Positions 37,630 to 47,566 of a stretch of DNA of 64,000 bases are shown in pieces; positions within the stretch are counted from its first letter, which is position 1, and every line of letters begins with the position of its first letter. Position numbers and translations under genes: made by a program. Where the stretch lies: contig NZ_JALKCH010000011.1 in assembly GCF_023016805.1 (NCBI RefSeq), positions 62,001 to 126,000 on the forward strand, given 5' to 3'. The stretch comes from Ancylobacter crimeensis. GTDB taxonomy: Bacteria > Pseudomonadota > Alphaproteobacteria > Rhizobiales > Xanthobacteraceae. The notes under the pieces were generated by a model that worked only from the letters and a program-made list of their open reading frames with translations, was not told where the DNA came from and did no database searches.

Positions 37630-38782
37630 ACCGATCCACGCCGAGACCCTTCCCGCAGCGCATGGCAGCGCGCCGACCATCCTGCCGGTCGGACTCGGCG
37701 AGCGCAGCTATCCCATCGTGATCGGCCCCGGCCTTTTGGCCGGCATCGGCGCGCGCCTCGCCGCGCTGCGCCCCGGCGCGCGAGTCGGCATCGTGACCGA
37801 CACCAACGTCGCGGAGCGCCATCTCGGCACGGTGGAGACCTCGCTAAGCGCGGCCGGCCTGCAGCCGTCCACCGTCACGGTGGCTGCGGGCGAGAAGTCC
37901 AAGTCCTTCGCAACGCTGGAAAACGTCCTCGACGGCTTGCTCGCGGCACGGATAGAGCGGCGGGACCTCGTGCTGGCGCTGGGCGGCGGCGTGGTGGGCG
38001 ACCTCACCGGTTTCGCCGCGGCGGCGCTGCGGCGCGGCGTCGATTTCGTGCAGGTGCCGACCAGCCTGCTGGCGCAGGTCGATTCTTCCGTTGGCGGCAA
38101 GACCGGGATCAACAGCCGGCACGGCAAGAACCTGATCGGCGCCTTCCACCAGCCCATCCTCGTGCTGGCCGACACCGACGTGCTCGACACCCTGCCGCTG
38201 CGCGAATTCCGCTCCGGCTATGCGGAAGTCGCGAAATACGGCCTCATCGACAACGCGCCCTTCTTCGGCTGGCTGGAACGGCACTGGCAGAACGTGTTTC
38301 GCGGCGGCAGCGAACGAATCGAGGCGATCGCCACGAGCTGCGCCTCCAAGGCCGCCGTGGTGGCACGCGACGAGAAGGAAACCGGCGACCGCGCACTTCT
38401 CAATCTCGGCCACACCTTCGGCCACGCGCTGGAAGCCGGCGCCGGCTTCTCGCAGCGCCTGCTGCATGGCGAAGCGGTCGCGATCGGCATGGCGCAGGCC
38501 TTCCGCTACTCGGCCCGACACGGGCTGTGCAGCGCGGAGGACGCCGCCCGCGTCACCGCTCATCTCAACACGGTAGGCCTGCCGACCCGCATCGCCGACA
38601 TTCCCGGCGAGCTTCCCGACACCGACGGGCTGATGGCGCTGATCGCACAGGACAAGAAGGTCTCGCGCGGCTCGCTCACCTTCATCCTCGCCCGCGGCAT
38701 CGGCCGGTCGTTCATCGCCCGCGATGTCGAGCCCGCAGCCATCCGCGCCTTCCTCGATGCCGAGCGGGCCGGCATCACCTGA
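37619..38782 (+). CDS. aroB: 3-dehydroquinate synthase
   Basis: 387 residues. Converts DAHP to 3-dehydroquinate, using NAD and a divalent metal. Landmarks: GGGVVGDLTGFAAA (NAD-binding), QVPTSLLAQVDSSVGGKTGIN and the metal/active-site LNLGHTFGHALE and LLHGEAVAIGM. The ATG at 37619 has GGAGA upstream and overlaps the aroK end; a second ATG at 37592 lacks a ribosome site. Confidence 0.96.
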   Translation: MPAEPIHAETLPAAHGSAPTILPVGLGERSYPIVIGPGLLAGIGARLAALRPGARVGIVTDTNVAERHLGTVETSLSAAGLQPSTVTVAAGEKSKSFATLENVLDGLLAARIERRDLVLALGGGVVGDLTGFAAAALRRGVDFVQVPTSLLAQVDSSVGGKTGINSRHGKNLIGAFHQPILVLADTDVLDTLPLREFRSGYAEVAKYGLIDNAPFFGWLERHWQNVFRGGSERIEAIATSCASKAAVVARDEKETGDRALLNLGHTFGHALEAGAGFSQRLLHGEAVAIGMAQAFRYSARHGLCSAEDAARVTAHLNTVGLPTRIADIPGELPDTDGLMALIAQDKKVSRGSLTFILARGIGRSFIARDVEPAAIRAFLDAERAGIT

Positions 38783-39654
38783 TGAGCACGCATCCGCTGA
38801 TCGCCCGGCTGCGTGGCCGGCTCGGCTACCGGCGGCGACCCGAGCCTGCGCCCCCGGCGCCGGCCGGCCCCAGTGAGGCGGAGCTGCTGCAGCATGCCCT
38901 CGACGCGCTCCAGCGGGTGGCGACGCTCGGCAATGACGACCGCGACATGGTCGCGGGTCTTCTCAACCTGCGCGAGCTCGAAGTCTCGGACGTCATGGTC
39001 CACCGGACCAAGATGGAGACCATCGACGTCTCGGAATCACCGGCCGAGATCGTTGCGCAGGTGATGGCCTCGCCTTTCACCCGCCTGCCGCTCTGGCGCG
39101 ACATGCCGGAGAACATCACCGGCGTGCTCCACGCCAAGGACCTGCTGCGCGAATTGCAGCGGCTCGGCGAGAACATCGACGCGCTCGATGTCGAAAAGAT
39201 CGCGCTGCCGCCCTGGTTCGTGCCCGGCAACACGCTCGCCGCCGACCAGCTCAAGGCGTTCCGCCGCCGCAAGCAGCATTTCGCGCTGGTGGTCGACGAG
39301 TATGGCGAGGTGATGGGTCTCGTCACCCTGGAGGACATCCTCGAGGAGATCGTCGGCGACATCTCGGACGAGCACGACAAGACCTTCGCCAGCGCTCGCC
39401 GCCACCCGGACGGCTCGGTCAGCGTGGAAGGCAGCCTCGCGATCCGCGACCTCAACCGCGCCATGGGTTGGCATCTGCCGGACGAGGAGGCGACCACCAT
39501 CGCCGGGCTCGTCATCCACGAGGCGCGGATCATCCCCGAGCCTGGGCAGAGCTTCATCTTCCACGGCTTTCGCTTCCAGGTGATGCGCCGGCAACGCAAC
39601 CGCATCACGCTTCTGCGGGTCATGCCGCTGCCGCCGGCCCGCCCTGCGCCCTGA
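38782..39654 (+). CDS. CBS-domain CorC/HlyC-like protein (no DUF21)
   Basis: 290 residues. Two CBS domains (about 62-190, with VSDVMVHRTKMETIDVSES and a second repeat ending GEVMGLVTLEDILEEIVGDI) are followed by a CorC_HlyC (transporter-associated) domain. There is no N-terminal DUF21 membrane domain, so it resembles cytoplasmic CorC/YbeX rather than the longer membrane forms. The family is linked to magnesium/cobalt efflux and ribosome quality. Its ATG shares one base with the aroB stop (TGATG), so it is translated with aroB. Confidence 0.88.
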   Translation: MSTHPLIARLRGRLGYRRRPEPAPPAPAGPSEAELLQHALDALQRVATLGNDDRDMVAGLLNLRELEVSDVMVHRTKMETIDVSESPAEIVAQVMASPFTRLPLWRDMPENITGVLHAKDLLRELQRLGENIDALDVEKIALPPWFVPGNTLAADQLKAFRRRKQHFALVVDEYGEVMGLVTLEDILEEIVGDISDEHDKTFASARRHPDGSVSVEGSLAIRDLNRAMGWHLPDEEATTIAGLVIHEARIIPEPGQSFIFHGFRFQVMRRQRNRITLLRVMPLPPARPAP

Positions 39655-39737
39655 GCCGGGCTACGCTCCAACGACCTATGCCCGCGCTGGCAAAAGACGG
39701 CCCGCGCCCCATATCAGGGGAACCGCGGCGTCCCGCC

Positions 39738-40058
39738 CTATTCGCCGGGCGCCTTTGCCTCTATGGCGAGGGCATGAAGACCGAGGCTGATTTCTTCCGC
39801 GAGAAGGCCGTTCACCAGCCGGTGCCGCGCAATGCGGTTCTGGCCGCGGAAGACCTCGGAAACGATGCGGACGCGCAGATGGGTGAGCCGGCCGGGACGA
39901 TGGCCGCCATGACCCTCGTGGCGGTGGCTCTCGTCCTCGAGTTCGAGAAACACCGGCGACAGCTCGGCCAGCGCGGAGCGAATCCGGGCCAGAGCCTCGG
40001 CGACGGCCGCGGTCGGCGGATGGGATGGCGTGGAGGCGCGCATATGATCGGAGCTCAT
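39738..40058 (-). CDS. BolA family protein
   Basis: 106 residues. BolA fold with LELEDESHRHEGHGG and THLRVRIVSEVFRGQNRIARHRLV, the conserved helix-turn and loop regions. BolA proteins bind [2Fe-2S] clusters together with monothiol glutaredoxins and influence iron handling and envelope genes. Start uncertain: ATG at 40058 or 40043. Divergent from the J-domain protein gene, an arrangement common in the order. Confidence 0.9.
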   Translation of the reverse strand: MSSDHMRASTPSHPPTAAVAEALARIRSALAELSPVFLELEDESHRHEGHGGHRPGRLTHLRVRIVSEVFRGQNRIARHRLVNGLLAEEISLGLHALAIEAKAPGE

Positions 40059-40141
40059 CGTCCTGCGGTAGCCGCGACGCCACACCGCGTCAATATCCCC
40101 GCGGGAACCGCACAGGAGGGCCGTGACCTGCCTGCGGTTTC

Positions 40142-40170
40142 TTGTATACCTGCCTCGGCCTCAGCATAAT
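40142..40170 (+). promoter_or_regulatory. Promoter of the J-domain protein gene (predicted leaderless mRNA)
   Basis: TTGTAT (40142-40147), a 17-base spacer and CATAAT (40165-40170), one of the best sigma-70-type matches in the window. Only 7 bases separate the -10 from the ATG at 40178, and there is no ribosome site before that ATG, so the mRNA should begin at or next to its start codon. Confidence 0.65.
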
Positions 40171-40177
40171 CGAACCC

Positions 40178-40795
40178 ATGAAGCTCGACTCTCCCCTTTT
40201 TGACCGCATCCGCGTCAAGCCGGACAAGGACCGGCGCTTCCAGGCGAGCGCACCGACCTGCGAATGGGCCGGCTGCGACCAGCCTGCGACGCATCGCGCC
40301 CCAAAGGGACGCGATCGCGAAGGGCAGTTCTGGCGCTACTGCTTCGATCATGTCCGTCAGTACAACCAGTCCTACAACTACTTCGCCGGCATGAAGGACG
40401 ACGCCGTCGCGGCCTATCAGAAGGACGCGATGACCGGCCACAGGCCGACCTGGAAGATGGGCTCCAACAACACCGGCGGCACCAAGCGCTTCCGCGAGGC
40501 CGAGCCGCATGAGGGCATGGCGGACCCGTTCGGCGTGTTCGGCGAAATGGGCGGACGCGCCCGCCCCGAGGCGGAACCGGCGCGCGAAAGCCGCATGATC
40601 CGCAATGCGGAGCGCAAGGCGCTGGAGACCCTTGGCGTCGAGATGAGCGCCACGGCGGAGGAGATCAAGACCCGTTTCAAGGTGCTGGTGAAGAAGTATC
40701 ACCCGGACGTGAACGGCGGCGACATTTCAACCGAGGACCGTCTGCGCGACGTGATCCAGGCCTATAATTACCTGAAGAGCGCCGGCTTCTGCTGA
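40178..40795 (+). CDS. J-domain (DnaJ-like) protein
   Basis: 205 residues. The J domain is C-terminal (about 150-205) with HPD at 175-177 (KYHPDVNGGD), so it can stimulate an Hsp70 ATPase. The N-terminal part holds CEWAGCDQPATHRAPKG and WRYCFDHVRQYNQSYNYF, with cysteine/histidine spacing that may bind a metal. Such proteins precede cobS-cobT throughout the order; a chaperone role for the cobaltochelatase is an attractive guess. No Shine-Dalgarno precedes the ATG; see the promoter entry. Confidence 0.92.
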   Translation: MKLDSPLFDRIRVKPDKDRRFQASAPTCEWAGCDQPATHRAPKGRDREGQFWRYCFDHVRQYNQSYNYFAGMKDDAVAAYQKDAMTGHRPTWKMGSNNTGGTKRFREAEPHEGMADPFGVFGEMGGRARPEAEPARESRMIRNAERKALETLGVEMSATAEEIKTRFKVLVKKYHPDVNGGDISTEDRLRDVIQAYNYLKSAGFC

Positions 40796-40843
40796 GGCAT
40801 GGCGACGAATGAGACGTCCGCTGAGGCGGGCAACGGAGGACGA

Positions 40844-41830
40844 ATGACTGCGACGCTTACCCAGGCCGCCCCGATGCCGGACATGAAGGTTTCGGTCCGC
40901 CAGCTGTTCGGCATCGACATCGATCTGGAGGTGCCGGCCTATTCGGAGCCCGACGCCTATGTGCCCGATCTCGATCCGGACTACCTCTTCGACCGCGCCA
41001 CCACGCTCGCCATCCTCGCCGGCTTCGCCCACAACCGCCGCGTGATGATCACCGGCTATCACGGCACCGGAAAGTCCAGCCATATCGAGCAGGTGGCCGC
41101 CCGCCTGAACTGGCCGTGCGTGCGCGTGAACCTCGACAGCCACATCAGCCGCATCGACCTGATCGGCAAGGACGCCATCGTGGTGAAGGACGGCCTGCAG
41201 GTCACCGAATTCCGCGACGGCATTCTGCCCTGGGCCTACCAGAACAATGTCGCGCTGGTGTTCGATGAATATGACGCCGGCCGCCCGGACGTGATGTTCG
41301 TGATCCAGCGCGTGCTGGAATCCTCCGGCCGCCTGACGCTGCTCGACCAGAACCGCGTGATCCGCCCGCACAATGCGTTCCGCCTGTTCTCGACGGCGAA
41401 CACGATCGGCCTCGGCGACACCACCGGCCTCTATCACGGCACCCAGCAGATCAACCAGGCACAGATGGACCGCTGGTCCATCGTCACCTCGCTGAACTAT
41501 CTGGCGCACGACAAGGAGGTGGACATCGTCGCCTCCAAGGCCAAGCACTTCCAGACCAAGGAAGGCCGCGACACCGTCTCGCGCATGGTGCGCCTCGCCG
41601 ACCTCACCCGACAGGCCTTCATCAATGGCGACCTGTCGACCGTGATGAGCCCGCGCACCGTCATCACCTGGGCCGAGAACGCCGAGATCTTCAAGGATCT
41701 CGCCTTTGCCTTCCGGGTGACCTTCCTCAACAAGTGCGACGAGCTGGAGCGCACGCTGGTGGCCGAGTTCTACCAGCGTTGCTTCGGCAAGGAGCTCACG
41801 GAATCGGCGGTCAACGTCGCATTGTCCTGA
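40844..41830 (+). CDS. cobS: Cobaltochelatase subunit CobS
   Basis: 328 residues. AAA+ ATPase subunit of the aerobic-type cobaltochelatase, which with CobT and CobN inserts cobalt into hydrogenobyrinate diamide on the way to vitamin B12. Walker [10 protein letters not shown] (71-79), Walker B LVFDEYD (138-144), sensor segment [14 protein letters not shown]. The ATG at 40844 has GGAGGA 4-5 bases upstream, better than an in-frame ATG at 40799. cobN is not in the window. Confidence 0.95.
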   Translation: MTATLTQAAPMPDMKVSVRQLFGIDIDLEVPAYSEPDAYVPDLDPDYLFDRATTLAILAGFAHNRRVMITGYHGTGKSSHIEQVAARLNWPCVRVNLDSHISRIDLIGKDAIVVKDGLQVTEFRDGILPWAYQNNVALVFDEYDAGRPDVMFVIQRVLESSGRLTLLDQNRVIRPHNAFRLFSTANTIGLGDTTGLYHGTQQINQAQMDRWSIVTSLNYLAHDKEVDIVASKAKHFQTKEGRDTVSRMVRLADLTRQAFINGDLSTVMSPRTVITWAENAEIFKDLAFAFRVTFLNKCDELERTLVAEFYQRCFGKELTESAVNVALS

Positions 41831-41923
41831 GCCTCTCCACCGCGTCGGGCCGCAGGCAGGTCCTGCGGTCCGCCCGCCGTCTTCCCGCACGGGAAGGCCA
41901 CCGCCAGCCATGAAGGCGCCGTC

Positions 41924-43816
41924 ATGAATCCGTCGAACCGCACCACGCGCACGCCTCCGAAGGAGTCGCCGACCGAACCGCTCAAGCGGGCGGTGTCCGG
42001 CTGCCTGAAGGCGATCGCCGGCGAGAGCGAGATCGACGTGACCTTCGGTACGGATCGACCCGGCTTCGCCGACGGGCGCGCGCGCCTGCCGGAACCCGGC
42101 CGGCGCATGAGCAAGCAGGATGTCGCGATCCTGCGGGGACAGGCCGATTCCATGGCGCTGCGCCTGGCCTGCCACGACCCCAAGGTGCATAAGCGCCTCT
42201 CTCCCGCCGGTCAGACCGCCCGCGCCGCCTTCGAGGCCGCAGAGCAGGCCCGCTGCGAGGCGATCGGCGCGCTGCGCATGGATGGCGTGGCGCAGAACCT
42301 GACCGCGATGATCGAGGACAAGTACCAGCGCGCCAATTTCGCCAATCTCGCCGACCGCGCCGACGCCCCGATCGAGGACGCGCTGTCCCTCATCCTGCGC
42401 GAGAAGCTGACCGGCGCGCCCCCTCCGGCCGCGGCCCGCGAACTGGTGAATCTGTGGCGCGGCTTCGTCGAGGAGCACGGCGCCACCGCGCTCGCGGAGC
42501 TGGCCTCCACCACGACCGACCAGCAGCGCTTCGCCGAAGCGGTGCGCGACCTGCTGTCCTCCCTCGGCATGGGTGAGGACATCGCACCCTTCGACGAGAA
42601 CAACGATCCCTCCACCGACGCCGACGATCGCCGCGACGACGATTCCGGCAAGGGCAGCGACGCCGAGGAGGAGGAGAGCACCGAGGGCAGCACCGAGATC
42701 GACACCGACCTGTCTTCCGACCAGACCCCGGAGGACAGCGAGGAGCAGCAGGAGCAGCAGCAATCCGACCTGTCGGAGGACACCGAACTCGGCGAATCCG
42801 ATGAATCGACCGAGCCCTGGCGTCCGCAGACCATGTCGCCGGCCGAGCCCAAGCCGCCGGAATACCACCCCTTCACGCCCCGCTTCGACGAGACGGTGAA
42901 TGCCGACGAGCTGTGCGATCCGGAGGAGCTCTCGCGCCTGCGCGCCTATCTCGACAAGCAGCTCGTGCATCTGCAGGGCATCGTCGCCCGCCTCGCCAAC
43001 CGCTTGCAGCGCAAGCTGATGGCGCAGCAGAGCCGGGGCTGGGAGTTTGACCTCGAGGAAGGCATGCTGGATCCGGCGCGCCTGCACCGCGTCATCATCG
43101 ACCCGATGCAGCCGCTTTCCTTCAAGCGCGAGCGCGACACCGACTTCCGCGACACCGTGGTCACCCTGCTGCTCGACAATTCTGGCTCCATGCGCGGCCG
43201 GCCGATCACGGTCGCCGCCGCCTGCGCCGACATTCTGGCACGCACGCTGGAGCGTTGCGGGGTGAAGGTCGAGATCCTCGGCTTCACCACCAAGGCATGG
43301 AAGGGCGGGCAGGCGCGCGAGAGCTGGCTCGCCGCCGGCAAGCCCGGCACGCCGGGCCGGCTGAACGACCTGCGCCACATCATCTACAAGTCGGCGGACG
43401 CACCCTGGCGGCGGGCTCGCAAGAATCTCGGCCTGATGATGCGCGAAGGGCTGCTGAAGGAGAACATCGACGGCGAAGCGCTCGATTGGGCGCACAACCG
43501 CCTGCTGGCCCGCAACGAATCCCGCCGCATCCTGATGATGATCTCGGATGGTGCGCCGGTGGACGATTCGACGCTTTCGGTGAATCCCGGCAATTATCTG
43601 GAACGGCATCTGCGCTGGATCATCCAGCAGATCGAGGACAAGTCCCCCGTCGAGCTCATCGCCATCGGCATTGGCCACGACGTGACGCGCTACTACAAGC
43701 GCGCCGTCACCATCGTCGATGCCGAGGAACTGGGCGGAGCGATGACCGACAAGCTGGCGGAGTTGTTCGACGAACAGGACGCCCGCAACCCCGGGCGCGG
43801 ACGTCGCCTGCACTGA
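41924..43816 (+). CDS. cobT: Cobaltochelatase subunit CobT
   Basis: 630 residues. Partner of CobS. Helical N-terminal region, a strongly acidic linker at about 215-280 (runs of Asp, Glu, Ser, Gln), and a C-terminal von Willebrand A domain with an intact MIDAS DNSGS (418-422) and the later SDGAPVDD. The MIDAS domain is thought to contact CobN, as in the I-D subunits of magnesium chelatase. Follows cobS by 93 bases on the same strand. Confidence 0.95.
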   Translation: MNPSNRTTRTPPKESPTEPLKRAVSGCLKAIAGESEIDVTFGTDRPGFADGRARLPEPGRRMSKQDVAILRGQADSMALRLACHDPKVHKRLSPAGQTARAAFEAAEQARCEAIGALRMDGVAQNLTAMIEDKYQRANFANLADRADAPIEDALSLILREKLTGAPPPAAARELVNLWRGFVEEHGATALAELASTTTDQQRFAEAVRDLLSSLGMGEDIAPFDENNDPSTDADDRRDDDSGKGSDAEEEESTEGSTEIDTDLSSDQTPEDSEEQQEQQQSDLSEDTELGESDESTEPWRPQTMSPAEPKPPEYHPFTPRFDETVNADELCDPEELSRLRAYLDKQLVHLQGIVARLANRLQRKLMAQQSRGWEFDLEEGMLDPARLHRVIIDPMQPLSFKRERDTDFRDTVVTLLLDNSGSMRGRPITVAAACADILARTLERCGVKVEILGFTTKAWKGGQARESWLAAGKPGTPGRLNDLRHIIYKSADAPWRRARKNLGLMMREGLLKENIDGEALDWAHNRLLARNESRRILMMISDGAPVDDSTLSVNPGNYLERHLRWIIQQIEDKSPVELIAIGIGHDVTRYYKRAVTIVDAEELGGAMTDKLAELFDEQDARNPGRGRRLH

Positions 43817-44171
43817 GCAGGCGCGCGGGGGCGGATGCAACCCTGCCCCCGACATGCCGTTCCCGAAATCTTGGCTTTACCTCTTGAAACGCCGCGGATT
43901 GCCCCCACATCAAGGACATCCCAGCCAGAGAGGGGCTTCCGGCATGCCGGCGCATCGTCAGCGCCGCGTCGGATGGGGAAGGGTCAGGACGGATGTACTC
44001 CGGCCCTTCGCATTCCCCCCGGTCGCCTGACGAGCGACCGGCGCTCTGGCGGGAGACGTCTTTTCCTCTCCGTCGTCTTGAACATCGGCTGTGTCGCCGG
44101 ATGTCTTGGATGACGGATGCGAAGATCGAAAACGGGCCGCACCGCTTCATCCGGCGCGGCCCATTCTGTTT
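43817..44171. other. Intergenic region between convergent cobT and hemY
   Basis: 355 bases without a gene. Apart from the terminator at its end (44134-44173) nothing is recognisable; a few short in-frame stretches here are low-quality. Confidence 0.5.
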
Positions 44172-44173
44172 TT
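44134..44173 (+). terminator. Terminator downstream of cobT
   Basis: Stem GGGCCGC (44134-44140) with GCGGCCC (44156-44162), which can be extended by an inner CCG/CGG pairing, followed by T-rich sequence (44169-44173). It overlaps the hemY stop codon and ends transcripts coming from cobT. Confidence 0.6.
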
Positions 44174-45827
44174 ACACCCCGAAGGGTGGACGCGAGCCTC
44201 GCGGGTCGCCGACCTCGTCCAGCGCCACGTCCGGCCCCGGATCGTCCGGCATATGGGGCGTCGCCAATACCGGGCGCAGCGGGATCGGTGCTGCCGGCGG
44301 GGGGACGGGCGCCGCTTTAGCCTCGACCGGTGTGGCCACGACCTCCGGCTCCGGCACGATTATGGTCGGCACCTCGCTTGCCGTGCGGGCTTCCACGATC
44401 TTGGCCTCGACGATGCGGGCCTCGGCGGCACGCTCCTCGACGATCCGCTCCTCGATGGCCCGCGCTTCCTCCGCCTCGCGCTGCTCCACCGCGGCGGCGA
44501 TGGCGATGCGCACGCGCTCCGCCTCGTTCTCGAGCACGGGCGTCGACGGCACGCCGGGCGGCACCCGCCACTCGAAGGCGTCGAGCCGGCCGGTCACGGG
44601 GGAGACCGGCGCCCAGCGCTCGGCGACGATGCCGTCCGCCACCCAGGCCGGGTCGCGCGGCGCACGCACGGCGCGGGCGGTCCATTCGCGGGCCTTGCCG
44701 ATGTCCCCGCTCTCCGTGGCTTCGAGCTCCGCCATCAGCAGGCAGACACGCTGCGAGGCCGTGTCGAGCATATCCTCCAGCGCCGCCCGGGCGACGGCGA
44801 ATTCCTGCGCGTCGAGCGCCGCCCGGGCGATGATCATGGCGCTTTCCGGATGGGTCGGCGCACGGGCGGTGAGGTTGTGGACCCGGCGCATCCGCTCCCG
44901 CGCCGAATCGCTCGGCCTCAGATGCAGATAGGCGTCGCCGAGTTCGGGATGCGGGGTCGCGGCATAAGCGTGCTCGAGGATCTTGGACGCCTTGCGCACA
45001 TCGCCCGCCGCGCCGAGCAGACGCCCGGCGATCTCGGCCGCCGGCACGAGGGTCGGGGCAAGCCGCACCGCTTCGACCGCCCGATCCTTCGCCACCGCGG
45101 GGTCGCTGAATTCCAGCCCCTGCGCCTGAGCCGCCAGCAAGACCGCGCGGCGGCGCCGATGGGTCGTCCGGTCGAGCGCGCCATGAGCGACCTCGCGCTC
45201 CAGCACCGCCAGCGCACCCTTGTAGTCGCCGGCGAGGCAGCGTGCCTCGATCACCGCATCGGAGGCCCAGATCAGGCCCGGCTCGTGACGGGCCGCTTCC
45301 TCGGCGGTGGCAAGCGCGGCGACCGCATCGCCACGCCGACGGGCCTCCACATGCAGCCCGCGCAGGCCGAGCACGCGGGTCGCCGGCGTCTCCGCCATGG
45401 AGCGGAAGGCCGCTTCCGCCGCCTCGGCATTGCCGGAAAGCTGTGCCGCCTGCGCCGACAGCAGCCGCGCCAGCGGCTCGTGCCCCACCAGCCGCTCGGC
45501 ATCGGAAGCCGCGCGCCGGGCACCGGCGACATCGCCGGAGCCGACCGCGACGAGCCCGCGCGAGATGGCGGCGAATCCCTTGTTCCGCCGCCTATTCCGC
45601 CAGGCCATGGTCATCAGGTCGGGCGACTGCAGCAGGAACCGCAGCAGGTTCCACAAGAGGATCGCGAGGGCGATGACCACCAGCAGCGCGCTGGCCGCCA
45701 CCATCACGCTGGTATGGACCTCCCAGCCCTGCCAGACGATGGAGATGTCCCCGGGCCGGTCCGCGAGCCAGGCGACGCCGAACGCGACCGCCGCGAGGAC
45801 GAGAAGATAGATGACGAGACGGATCAA
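44172..45827 (-). CDS. hemY: HemY-like membrane protein with TPR repeats
   Basis: 551 residues. Two membrane helices at about 1-23 and 40-66, then the HemY_N region and TPR-type helical repeats (about 80-400). The C-terminal part contains a charged coiled-coil-like run with repeated EERIVEERAAEARIVEAK motifs and a Pro-rich tail. Despite the name, it is not protoporphyrinogen oxidase; it is a conserved passenger of heme operons with an unproven, possibly scaffolding role. Its ATG overlaps the mitofilin-like gene's stop by 4 bases. Confidence 0.88.
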   Translation of the reverse strand: MIRLVIYLLVLAAVAFGVAWLADRPGDISIVWQGWEVHTSVMVAASALLVVIALAILLWNLLRFLLQSPDLMTMAWRNRRRNKGFAAISRGLVAVGSGDVAGARRAASDAERLVGHEPLARLLSAQAAQLSGNAEAAEAAFRSMAETPATRVLGLRGLHVEARRRGDAVAALATAEEAARHEPGLIWASDAVIEARCLAGDYKGALAVLEREVAHGALDRTTHRRRRAVLLAAQAQGLEFSDPAVAKDRAVEAVRLAPTLVPAAEIAGRLLGAAGDVRKASKILEHAYAATPHPELGDAYLHLRPSDSARERMRRVHNLTARAPTHPESAMIIARAALDAQEFAVARAALEDMLDTASQRVCLLMAELEATESGDIGKAREWTARAVRAPRDPAWVADGIVAERWAPVSPVTGRLDAFEWRVPPGVPSTPVLENEAERVRIAIAAAVEQREAEEARAIEERIVEERAAEARIVEAKIVEARTASEVPTIIVPEPEVVATPVEAKAAPVPPPAAPIPLRPVLATPHMPDDPGPDVALDEVGDPRGSRPPFGV

Positions 45828-47476
45828 GGCGTCCTCCCGGCGAGAGCGGCGAGAATGCGCCGGTTGACGGCATCGATGCCGGCGAGCGCGGACTGGCGGG
45901 CATCGAGCTGGGCGAGAACCGCGGTCACGCTCTCGGGTTGGGGTGCCGGCACGCTCTTCAGAAGTTCGGTCGCCTTGGCGGTGTCGCCGCGGCGCAGCGC
46001 GTTGCGCGCAGCCCCCAGCGTCTCGCCGGTGGCATCGGCAATCGCCGCGTCATCGTCGGTGCGGCGCACGGTGATGAGGCCCTGCGCGCCCTGCTTCAGC
46101 CGGTCGAAGAAGCTGGAACCGCCCTCCCCGGTCGCAGGCTCGGGCGCCGCCTCGGGCTTCGGCTCGAGGGTGAGCCGGTTCGCCAGCATTGCCGGTGTCG
46201 GCAGGCCTGCTGCAGCATAGGGGTCGAGACTGGAGAGCTCGGGCACCGCGCCGCCGGCCAGTGCCTTCAGCGTCGCGAGTTCGTCGGCATAGGGCTCGCC
46301 CGCCCGGATCGCGCTGCGCAGCGCGACAAGGGCCGTGAGCTGGGCGCCCTCGCGCGCCACTGCCTCGGACCGCTCGACCATCGCCTTCGCGGAACCGGCC
46401 GTCTGCTCATTGACCTGGCCGAGAGTCTGGACACGTTCGTCCAGCGCCGCGATCCGGTCGCCGAGCCCGCTCACGGCACCAACGGCACCTGCGGCGCGGG
46501 CGGCGTCGTTCACGGCCTGCTGGGCCTGATCGCTCACCTTGCCGGCCTGTTCGGCGGCCTGCCGTGCCGCCTCGTCGGCGGCGCCGGCGCGGTCGCCCGC
46601 CTGCTTCGCCGCCTGTTCGACGGCGGCGATGCGATCCAGAACTTCGGGTGCTGGCGCGGCGTTCGCCGGCGCCTTCTCGAGCGCGCTCACACGGCTGTCG
46701 AGCTGGCCGACCGAATCGCCCAGCGTGCCGACCCGCGCATCGGGCTCGGCCGCCGGTGCGGGTCGGGCCTCAAGCGCGTCGAGCCGCTGGCGCAGATCGA
46801 CGACATGCGCCTCCACGTCGGTGATCGCCTCGGCATTCTCGGAAGCGTCATAGACCATGCCGGCAACGGCGAAGGCGATCGCCCCGCCGATGATGCCGCA
46901 GGCGAGTGCAAGGCCCGCCACCGCGAGCGGCCCGGGCGACCGGCGCTGCGGCGCCGGGACGGCCGCGAAGCGTTCCTCCCGCGCGGCCGGCTCAACCGGA
47001 TCGCCGGGGGGCGGCGCATCGGGCGAGCGGTCGGCAAAAGCGGACTTGCCCTCCGGTGAAGCCGGAGAGGAGGCCAGGGCCTCGACACCGGAAGCCTCGG
47101 AAGGAGCCGAATCGGCGGATGCGGGTTCGTGCGCAGATTCCGGCGCAACGATCTCCGGCGCGGACGTGTCGGGCGTGGACGTCTCGGTGGAGAACGTCTC
47201 GGCCGGCGTTTCGGGCGCGAATGCCTCGGAGACCGATGTCTCGGGCGTGGGTGTGTCCGTCTTCGGCGTTACATCGGTGGCGGAGAGATTGATGGTCGCC
47301 GGCGCGCGGCGGCGCCCCTTCCGGCCGGCAAGCGGCACCGTTGCCGTCGCCGGATCATCGGTCACCGGCTCGGCCGTCACCGTCCTGTCCACGTCGGACC
47401 TGCCGGCCTGCGGGCCGGCCACATTCGGCTCGGGTGCGGGCTGCTTTGGGGTGTCCGCCGGATCGTCCTTCACCAC
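45824..47476 (-). CDS. Mitofilin-domain inner membrane protein
   Basis: 550 residues. Cytoplasmic, disordered N-terminal 180 residues with repeated Thr/Glu/Pro/Ser units (about 68-125), one membrane helix (about 182-208), coiled coils (about 210-330) and a C-terminal mitofilin-like region. Alphaproteobacterial mitofilin homologues shape intracytoplasmic membranes or envelope contacts and typically sit between hemD and hemY, as here. Translation starts at GTG with AGGTGA upstream; two GTG codons are adjacent, so the exact first codon is uncertain. Confidence 0.85.
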   Translation of the reverse strand: MVKDDPADTPKQPAPEPNVAGPQAGRSDVDRTVTAEPVTDDPATATVPLAGRKGRRRAPATINLSATDVTPKTDTPTPETSVSEAFAPETPAETFSTETSTPDTSAPEIVAPESAHEPASADSAPSEASGVEALASSPASPEGKSAFADRSPDAPPPGDPVEPAAREERFAAVPAPQRRSPGPLAVAGLALACGIIGGAIAFAVAGMVYDASENAEAITDVEAHVVDLRQRLDALEARPAPAAEPDARVGTLGDSVGQLDSRVSALEKAPANAAPAPEVLDRIAAVEQAAKQAGDRAGAADEAARQAAEQAGKVSDQAQQAVNDAARAAGAVGAVSGLGDRIAALDERVQTLGQVNEQTAGSAKAMVERSEAVAREGAQLTALVALRSAIRAGEPYADELATLKALAGGAVPELSSLDPYAAAGLPTPAMLANRLTLEPKPEAAPEPATGEGGSSFFDRLKQGAQGLITVRRTDDDAAIADATGETLGAARNALRRGDTAKATELLKSVPAPQPESVTAVLAQLDARQSALAGIDAVNRRILAALAGRTP

Positions 47477-47566
47477 GTGCTCACCTCACGATCAACCTGC
47501 CGGTCAGGGTAGCAGCGGGGATAGACCGCCGCACCTCTGGTAGCAACATCGTATGGTCCTTGTGGT

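Noticed and set aside
40142..40177. Upstream TTG start for the J-domain protein
   Set aside because: The added codons coincide with the promoter hexamers and there is no ribosome site.
40799..40843. ATG at 40799 as the cobS start
   Set aside because: The ATG at 40844 has GGAGGA at ideal spacing and gives the usual CobS length; the upstream one has no good site.
40727..43855. Open frame of over 1000 codons antisense to cobS-cobT
   Set aside because: Same reason: shadow of two well-supported genes, low-complexity His/Leu/Val/Gly-rich translation.
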